This document shows positions 61,201 to 64,000 of a stretch of DNA of 64,000 nt, one piece after another. The DNA comes from an uncultured Alphaproteobacteria bacterium (GTDB lineage Bacteria > Pseudomonadota > Alphaproteobacteria > CAAGCB01 > CAG-977): assembly GCA_934277945.1 (NCBI GenBank), contig CAKQWA010000002.1:124001-188000 (forward strand). The letters are read 5' to 3'. The notes under the pieces were generated by a model, which was not told where the DNA came from, searched no databases, and saw only the letters and a list, made by a program, of their open reading frames with translations. Numbering within the stretch: position 1 is the stretch's first letter; every line of letters begins with the position of its first letter. A program made the translations under genes and the position numbers.

Positions 61201-62820
61201 AATCCGTCCGATAAACGCGCCCCGCCGTCCGACGACAACCCCTTTGGGACGGACGCTGGCGATAATTTCCATATCAGAGTTTAAAACGGTGGATTGCGGG
61301 GTCAGGCACCCCAGCGGATCGCCTTTGTGATTGATCGGCGTGCCGTCCGTGTCAATGCGCCCGATGATGTTGCCGTCCCAGTCCAGCAGCGGACCTTCCT
61401 GCACCAAAGAGCCGACCGGATTGCCGTTCAAATCCAGAATGACGCGCGTGGAGGTCATGTGACCGACAAGTTTGTTGTCTTTCAGCACGGAGCCGTCCGT
61501 GCTGACGCGCCCGAGAACGCGGCATCCGGATCCGACGGCGATACCGGTTTGCACCGTGCGGCTGATGATGTTTTTATTGCTGTCAATAATCAGACCGCCG
61601 GGCAGAGCCTTGCCGATGACCGTGCCGTCTTCGTTGACGACGCGGCCGTCCGGCAGAACGACGCCGAGCGAACGCCCCATGCCGTCCACGACGCCCCCTT
61701 GCGGCACCAGCGTGCCGAGAGGCTTGCCTTCCAAATCGACAACCGTGCCGTCGGGGTTCAAATAGCCTATCAGATTTCCCGTTTCATCGACGACGCGGCC
61801 GTCCGGCAGAACTTTGCCGATGACGTTGCCCTTTTTGTCGTACACGTTGCCCGCCGCAATCGCCGAGCCGATGACGTTGCCGTTCAAATCCACGATCGTG
61901 CCGTCGCGCAACGCCCTGCCGATGACGTTGCCGTGCGAATCAACGACGCGCCCGTCGGGCAGAACCGTGCCGATGACTTCGCCGTTCGGTCCCAAGGCGA
62001 TTTTCTGCCCCTCGACGACGCCGATGATGTAACCGTCCGCGTCCACAACGGTGTTGTCGGGCTGAACCATGCCGATTTTCTTGCCGTCCAGACCGATGGC
62101 GACGCCGTTTTCGTCGGCGTACCCGATCGGTTTGCCGTCCAGACCGAGAATCAAGCGTCCCTTGTCCTGCAAATTTTCAATCATCGTGCGTTTTTCGCCC
62201 GACGGACTTTCCACGTTGTCGCAAACGCCGCACATACTTGTGTCGATTGCGGTCGCGGAAACGGGAATGACGACTTTTTTACCGATGATGCCGAAAGTTT
62301 CGTCGCGCCAGCGCACCGCCAGATTGTTTTGAATGGAGCGCGCCTGCTTGGGCTCCCAGCGCACGACGACGTTGCAAACCGCGTCGCCGGTCAAGATTTC
62401 GTTCGCCTTGCACTTGTTTTCCAGCGTAAAGCCGTCTTTCTGGACTTCTTCAAAATCGACGGAAATGATGCTGACCTTGCCCGACGAACTGGACAGCGAA
62501 ACGGTCGCTTCCGCCTCGGTGTTCAGCACGACCTGATCGAAACGGATCGCTTCGGGGGTCGCCACGACGCGCACCGTCGTTTTTTCAGGCATGTTGATTT
62601 GCAACTGGTCGACGCCGGTTCCCGTCACGCCGGACGACGCGTCAACACCGTCGCCGACGGTTAGCTTTGCGTCCTCCTTGACCGTTTCGACGCCGCCCAT
62701 CAGAATAACCAACCCGATCAGAAACGCGAACAACGCTCCCAATCCGACGAACAGAATCGTCCGGTTTGTCTTTTTCAAATATGTTTCAGACGAGCTGAGA
62801 TATTCTTCTTCGTCAGACAT
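55285..62820 (-). CDS. virB10: Giant VirB10-like T4SS core protein with ~1850 residues of 17-residue repeats
   Basis: 2511 residues versus ~380-480 for ordinary VirB10. Order: short cytoplasmic N terminus; one membrane helix (residues ~21-43); a beta-sandwich-like domain (~78-190) resembling Ig/ASH-type domains; a CGVC pair (C197, C200); repeats from ~224 to ~2069; an Ala/Lys/Gln-rich helical linker; the VirB10 core (~2150-2390), with ILADKAIPAVLVRSIDSRYTNVPVSAVVERNVYS, ILIPAGSRLIGKI, ASKIAIVWTRLIRPDG and a hydrophobic helical hairpin (LLKRFGLPLLETVVESAALWMMA) expected to insert in the outer membrane; and a Gln/Pro/Ala-rich tail. The repeat consensus is about GxVLPDGTVVDxNGNVI. VirB10 spans both membranes; the repeats would greatly lengthen the periplasmic part. 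CagY (Helicobacter) and DotG (Legionella) are VirB10 relatives with other repeats. It lies 4 nt after virB9. Confidence 0.88.
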   Translation of the reverse strand: MSDEEEYLSSSETYLKKTNRTILFVGLGALFAFLIGLVILMGGVETVKEDAKLTVGDGVDASSGVTGTGVDQLQINMPEKTTVRVVATPEAIRFDQVVLNTEAEATVSLSSSSGKVSIISVDFEEVQKDGFTLENKCKANEILTGDAVCNVVVRWEPKQARSIQNNLAVRWRDETFGIIGKKVVIPVSATAIDTSMCGVCDNVESPSGEKRTMIENLQDKGRLILGLDGKPIGYADENGVAIGLDGKKIGMVQPDNTVVDADGYIIGVVEGQKIALGPNGEVIGTVLPDGRVVDSHGNVIGRALRDGTIVDLNGNVIGSAIAAGNVYDKKGNVIGKVLPDGRVVDETGNLIGYLNPDGTVVDLEGKPLGTLVPQGGVVDGMGRSLGVVLPDGRVVNEDGTVIGKALPGGLIIDSNKNIISRTVQTGIAVGSGCRVLGRVSTDGSVLKDNKLVGHMTSTRVILDLNGNPVGSLVQEGPLLDWDGNIIGRIDTDGTPINHKGDPLGCLTPQSTVLNSDMEIIASVRPKGVVVGRRGAFIGRIMPDGAVVSGGELKGRIQPDGAFLSSTGQVTGAWVNDDVPVAVRAGCEVLGYLDSEGKIVSVSTSQVEGSLSSSGDVFGADGMVTGAIPYTPIVVGSSGEVEGFANESGKVVNKKGMVIGCMDPSRLAIDSTNVVLGGLLPNYSVINAKGRSVGFVAPDAMATDIKGAVLGRVFSDGVVVDASGSKVGRVVPRDAYAMQMPCLPLGRIIPDGRIVNSRMERLGYIQDNNAVFNDKDKFIGRVVKGGSVLGNRNEYLGYTNYKGELIDEEGKPVGCLRADGLISMLGRKPAFLGTPLSTGLALNQDSVLFGRGNERGEALTLGGDKRLGRVVSTGYIEDAEHVKIAGVIPAGVPVFDASMAIIGRILPEGIALDKKSEFLGNLQLPDGRVVDKNGATVGRVFMGVRQVIGKNGEVIGTALPDGTVVDLNGNIIGYADMSNRVFDKEGREIGEIVAVGEPIMDANGNIIGYVSATGEVLDASGKVIGQYAQGKKVLSVKPAVGTKAYDSFGTFIGKTDENSKVVSDDGKIVGTADSDGLVNDSANKVFGQLEAPANFVDHDVYSQQGDTVLGVVFADGLVRDSSGKIIGRVIRDGTVLDLNGRVIGRVSLRAYDETGNIIGRVDNDNNVVDRQNAVLGEVLPNGTVEDDKDKIIGQIDPPAQYINRQAVDFDGKPLGVVGRDALVRDFKGKIIGRVWTDGTVADFNGKIIGKMQTDAERQVVGFKSSSGLALTPSNDFLGRISMRGDVVHQQRGTVGKFLPDETVTDKMNAVIGYGVMDPYVLAPSCNMDAGVLSMDTGEVFKNGKNIARMTYDRGVIDNDGSLIGLVVSPRAVVGSQCEVVGNLNAEGRVLNGRMDEIGCVDFDGVVRDKRGKNLGRLVQKGVVVTFDGSSFGRTVGDGEVIDYQGNPLGCFTQDGMVLDAEKNIIGAAAGWRYLVDRHGRVLGRVFGNRYVVHPVTGFALGVVNEQSKAVYKSGQEIGVEVPFGRLVISKKGDVVGTVTPYGRVVNVKGKDLGYVTSEMRTLTPDKKFLGRVVPIGEECKMKGVAVGKVHYDGSIVNTASEVLGKLLANGKAVKEDGTDLCWISMMNTKDGVPASLFANQQVLGPNGEVLGTIGEDGLVRDANGNVIGRVLPDGTVVDLNGNVIGKAAPSYAGRQVFGPDGKLLGTVGADGLVRDANGNVIGRVLPDGTVVDMNGKTIGKVAPSFEGRKVYGPDGKLLGTVGADGLVRDANGNVIGRVLPDGTVVDMNGNPIGKVQATFEGRKVYGPDGTLLGTVGADGLVRDANGNVIGRVLDDGTVVDMDGNILGQVGASEKFVGRQVLGPDGKVIGTVGEDGFVRDENGNIIGRVLEDGTVVDLDGNVIGQVSAVSGNETVKMAIGRNGEFLGIVGADGYVRDNEGNIIGRVLPDGTVVDMNGNVIGSVMEGEPLRDADGNIIGLILPDGRVVNLNGVEIGRINADGQIVDINGNVIGSWDDGVFTPANDAAKPKYAYSKTGKKLGIILDDGTVVDENGNIIGYVNENGDIIDADGNIIGTQTSPEEQAKIDAEREAKRTGGAEIPAGKGIKSGGAYGIKGYGQGRSERYSAQRIAQLQAMQEARRKSMSMGQLQSASQSDIEKQRRRKQKVSKDWSDQGIKKTASSYRVDMSRMILADKAIPAVLVRSIDSRYTNVPVSAVVERNVYSETGRNILIPAGSRLIGKIGSGGDGKSGAGPMAASKIAIVWTRLIRPDGVGFVFEPEGSSGDAQGRGGIPAYLDLQLLKRFGLPLLETVVESAALWMMADGGTTVETASGGSTTTTTTGKQQALDDARSNFSDKMQEIFDAIFSELQQISSGSFVPSGTRITVFANQDLWLRTETEDEEDDMNYQSEKTTKLIDKREQELREQKQREIDASSQKLTSGAEVEQSPSQMPANAYYGYNPNMPNQQQQAPQTTLETPKTPQQTNAKNAAAKAAAQAAAKAPAAAEDEGIPELF
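57255..57900 (-). repeat. Four copies of a 162-bp higher-order repeat
   Basis: The string CGTTCGCGTCGCG recurs at 57348, 57510 and 57672, and again (as CGTTCGCGTCGCG after GTTGC) at 57834, exactly 162 bp apart each time. Each copy encodes 54 residues: two 17-residue units plus a 20-residue variant carrying GRKVYGPDGKLL-type sequence. Near-identity at the nucleotide level suggests recent tandem duplication. Confidence 0.88.
60379..61524 (-). repeat. Cysteine-marked ~153-residue super-repeat within virB10
   Basis: Six cysteine codons lie at plus-strand positions 61522-61524, 61306-61308, 61063-61065, 60841-60843, 60598-60600 and 60379-60381. The steps are 72, 81, 74, 81 and 73 residues. The first Cys of each pair ends a unit (CRVLG, CEVLG, CLPLG) and the second opens one (GCLTP, GCMDP, GCLRA). 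A further pair (CEVVG…GCFTQ, 58693-58695 and 58474-58476) is again 73 residues apart. Two steps sum to about 9 x 17 residues. Confidence 0.85.
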
Positions 62821-62824
62821 GGTG

Positions 62825-64000
62825 TCATTGTGTCCTTATCACCGTGCAGGCGACGCCGCGGCGTCCCAACTGCGAACATAACGAGTTGCCCTCTTTCAGA
62901 CTTTCGACGGGTCCGATGCGCAAACGGAACAGATCCTTGCCGTCGCCGTCCGCCGAAGCGTCAATCGAATAGAACGGCGTGAATTTGCCCAGCAAATCCT
63001 TGTTCTTGCGGGAAATGTTGCCCCACAAGCGTTCCAAATTCGCAATTTCGGCGTCGCTGCCGAATTCGACGGAAATCTTTTCGGGCAGGTTCTTCGCCGC
63101 CGGACGCTTGACATAGCCGTCCGACACCCCTGCACAGCCGGCGCAATTCATTTGAGCCAAGCCCGCCATCGCCTGCGCCGCCGTCATCGGCGCGCCGCTT
63201 GTCATCGTGTTCTTGATTGTCGCGCCGCCCGTCATGTTCAGCCCCGACGTTTTCGGATTGATCGGCGCGGGGACGTATTCGGGCTGGACGGCGGGATCGT
63301 AACTGACCCATTCCGTGCCGAAAGCGGGATCTTTGCGGATGCGCAGGCAGACAATCCGCTTGCCGTTGCGCAAAACCATGTCGCCAACGCCCTCGACCAC
63401 AATCAAGCGGCTGTGCGGTCCCCGAGTTCTGAAACCGACGGGAACTTCGGAGCCCTGCACCAAAAGGTTGACAATCGGACGTTGCAACATGCTCAACGCC
63501 TTGGGTCCCAAGTCGATATAGGTGAAAATTTCGTCGCGCCACACGCGTTCGGGGGCGATTTCAATGTCGTCGGGGTTCGGAATGAACACGTCGATGTCGA
63601 AACGCAGTTTTTCCGGATCGACGGGAATATCGTCAAGCCAGCCGTCGCCGGCGGGATTCGTTTTCGTCGTTCCGCCCTTGCCGACGGCGGAAGAACCGCC
63701 TTTGCCGTTGCGGGAAACGCCGCCGCCCGCGCCTTTCGCCACCGTTCCCGCCGCCATGGGCGTCGTGCCGGAAGCGTCGGGCGTGTAATTCGCGTCGTTG
63801 ACGACGATGTCGACGACCGCGTTCGTGATGCGGTCGGTGTTAAACGTTTCGCTTCTTAAATAAAAGACGTATCTGTTGCCCGACCGTCCCATGACGACCA
63901 TGTTGCTGTCCACGCCGACGAAGCCGGAGGAGGCTTCCGCGTAAACCAGCAGGGCGTTCGGCGCGGCGAACGTCGTTGAAAAAGCGACCTGATCGCCGAC
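62825..64000 (-). CDS. virB9: VirB9-like T4SS core protein with C-terminal SPOR-like domain (5' end outside the window)
   Basis: 391 residues are visible and the frame stays open to the window edge, so the true start lies beyond 64000. The N-terminal part (VGDQVAFSTTFAAPNALLVYAEASS, then NMVVMGRSGNRYVFYLRSE) matches the VirB9 N domain. A Gly/Ser/Lys linker follows. The VirB9 C domain contains RVWRDEIFTYIDLGPKA, PVGFRTRGPHSRLIVVEGVGDMVLRNGKRIVCLRI. The last ~80 residues (SVEFGSDAEIANLERLWGNI … LFRLRIGPVESLKEGNSLCSQLGRRGVACTVIR) have the SPOR fold pattern, usually a peptidoglycan binder. VirB9 forms the outer-membrane ring with VirB10 and VirB7. 4 nt upstream of virB10. Confidence 0.85.
   Translation of the reverse strand, partial: VGDQVAFSTTFAAPNALLVYAEASSGFVGVDSNMVVMGRSGNRYVFYLRSETFNTDRITNAVVDIVVNDANYTPDASGTTPMAAGTVAKGAGGGVSRNGKGGSSAVGKGGTTKTNPAGDGWLDDIPVDPEKLRFDIDVFIPNPDDIEIAPERVWRDEIFTYIDLGPKALSMLQRPIVNLLVQGSEVPVGFRTRGPHSRLIVVEGVGDMVLRNGKRIVCLRIRKDPAFGTEWVSYDPAVQPEYVPAPINPKTSGLNMTGGATIKNTMTSGAPMTAAQAMAGLAQMNCAGCAGVSDGYVKRPAAKNLPEKISVEFGSDAEIANLERLWGNISRKNKDLLGKFTPFYSIDASADGDGKDLFRLRIGPVESLKEGNSLCSQLGRRGVACTVIRTQ

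Larger units (their letters stand above)
56612..62150 (-). repeat. Tandem 51-bp (17-residue) coding repeat array in virB10
   Basis: The frame reads as back-to-back units such as GTVLPDGRVVDSHGNVI, GRALRDGTIVDLNGNVI and GKVLPDGRVVDETGNLI. The span allows roughly 105-110 units (estimated from length, not counted one by one). Units are well conserved at both ends of the array (about 61.6-62.1 kb and 56.6-57.9 kb) and strongly diverged in the middle, where Gly and the hydrophobic positions persist but the PDG…DxNGN core decays. Confidence 0.9.

Noticed and set aside
56612..62150. Regular short direct repeats that could suggest a CRISPR array
   Set aside because: The 51-bp periodicity is in frame, degenerate and continuous within an open reading frame; there are no constant repeats separated by unique spacers and no cas genes.
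55285..63913. Assignment of the T4SS genes as Dot/Icm (DotG, DotH, DotB)
   Set aside because: The ATPase has the VirB11-type EDTRELMVPHPNHVHL motif and the partner has VirB9 N- and C-domain patterns; gene order 9-10-11 also fits the VirB type.

Overview
The window reads as chromosome of a Gram-negative, flagellated alphaproteobacterium. Supporting genes are lipid A/Kdo genes (lpxL, lpxK, waaA), a flagellar stator (motA, motB), a FlaF-type flagellin regulator (a family I know from Alphaproteobacteria), and a VirB-type type IV secretion system (T4SS). A class III (oxygen-sensitive) ribonucleotide reductase points to anaerobic or microaerobic growth. Codon use is GC-rich throughout, except for one visibly AT-rich insert at about 26.1-28.6 kb. 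I cannot name the genus from sequence alone.

Layout. 1-14 kb: the str-S10-spc ribosomal cluster on the minus strand in canonical order, from rpsL to the first part of secY, with EF-G and EF-Tu. 14.3-15.8 kb: a lone trpB behind a complete tryptophan attenuator, with a leader peptide containing two tandem Trp codons and a transcript that appears to begin at the leader's own AUG. 15.8-16.6 kb: two small exported proteins. 16.6-22.6 kb: a minus-strand SUF iron-sulfur cluster operon (sufB, C, D, S, a SufT-like gene) ending in a histidine phosphatase fused to a GNAT acetyltransferase. 22.7-25.7 kb: class II aldolase and transketolase. 25.9-28.6 kb: tRNA-Glu, then an AT-rich insert with a superfamily 1 helicase. 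28.6-34.2 kb: nfo, a short sugar-nucleotide dehydrogenase, a glycosyltransferase, dnaB, rplI-rpsR-rpsF. 34.3-37.6 kb: a large phospholipid-remodelling fusion. 37.7-39.5 kb: tRNA-Leu, a PAP2 phosphatase and a putative metallopeptidase. 39.6-44.3 kb: nrdD, a separate 61-residue ORF carrying the glycyl-radical loop, nrdG and a YidE-like transporter. 44.5-50.5 kb: motA-motB, a DUF374 acyltransferase, waaA, lpxK, lpxL. 50.6-54.1 kb: tldD, a periplasmic binding protein, an unknown gene and flaF. 54.3-64 kb: virB11, a giant virB10 and part of virB9.

The most unusual object is the 2511-residue VirB10. Between its membrane anchor and its VirB10 core lie roughly 1850 residues of tandem 17-residue repeats. 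Superimposed on these are a 162-bp higher-order repeat and a set of cysteines spaced 72-74 and 81 residues apart. Its partner VirB9 ends in a SPOR-like, probably peptidoglycan-binding domain. Together they suggest a T4SS core with a very long repeat-built periplasmic or outer-membrane section, comparable in concept to CagY of Helicobacter. Other notable items are the trp attenuator on a single gene, the split NrdD, and the phosphatase-acetyltransferase fusion.
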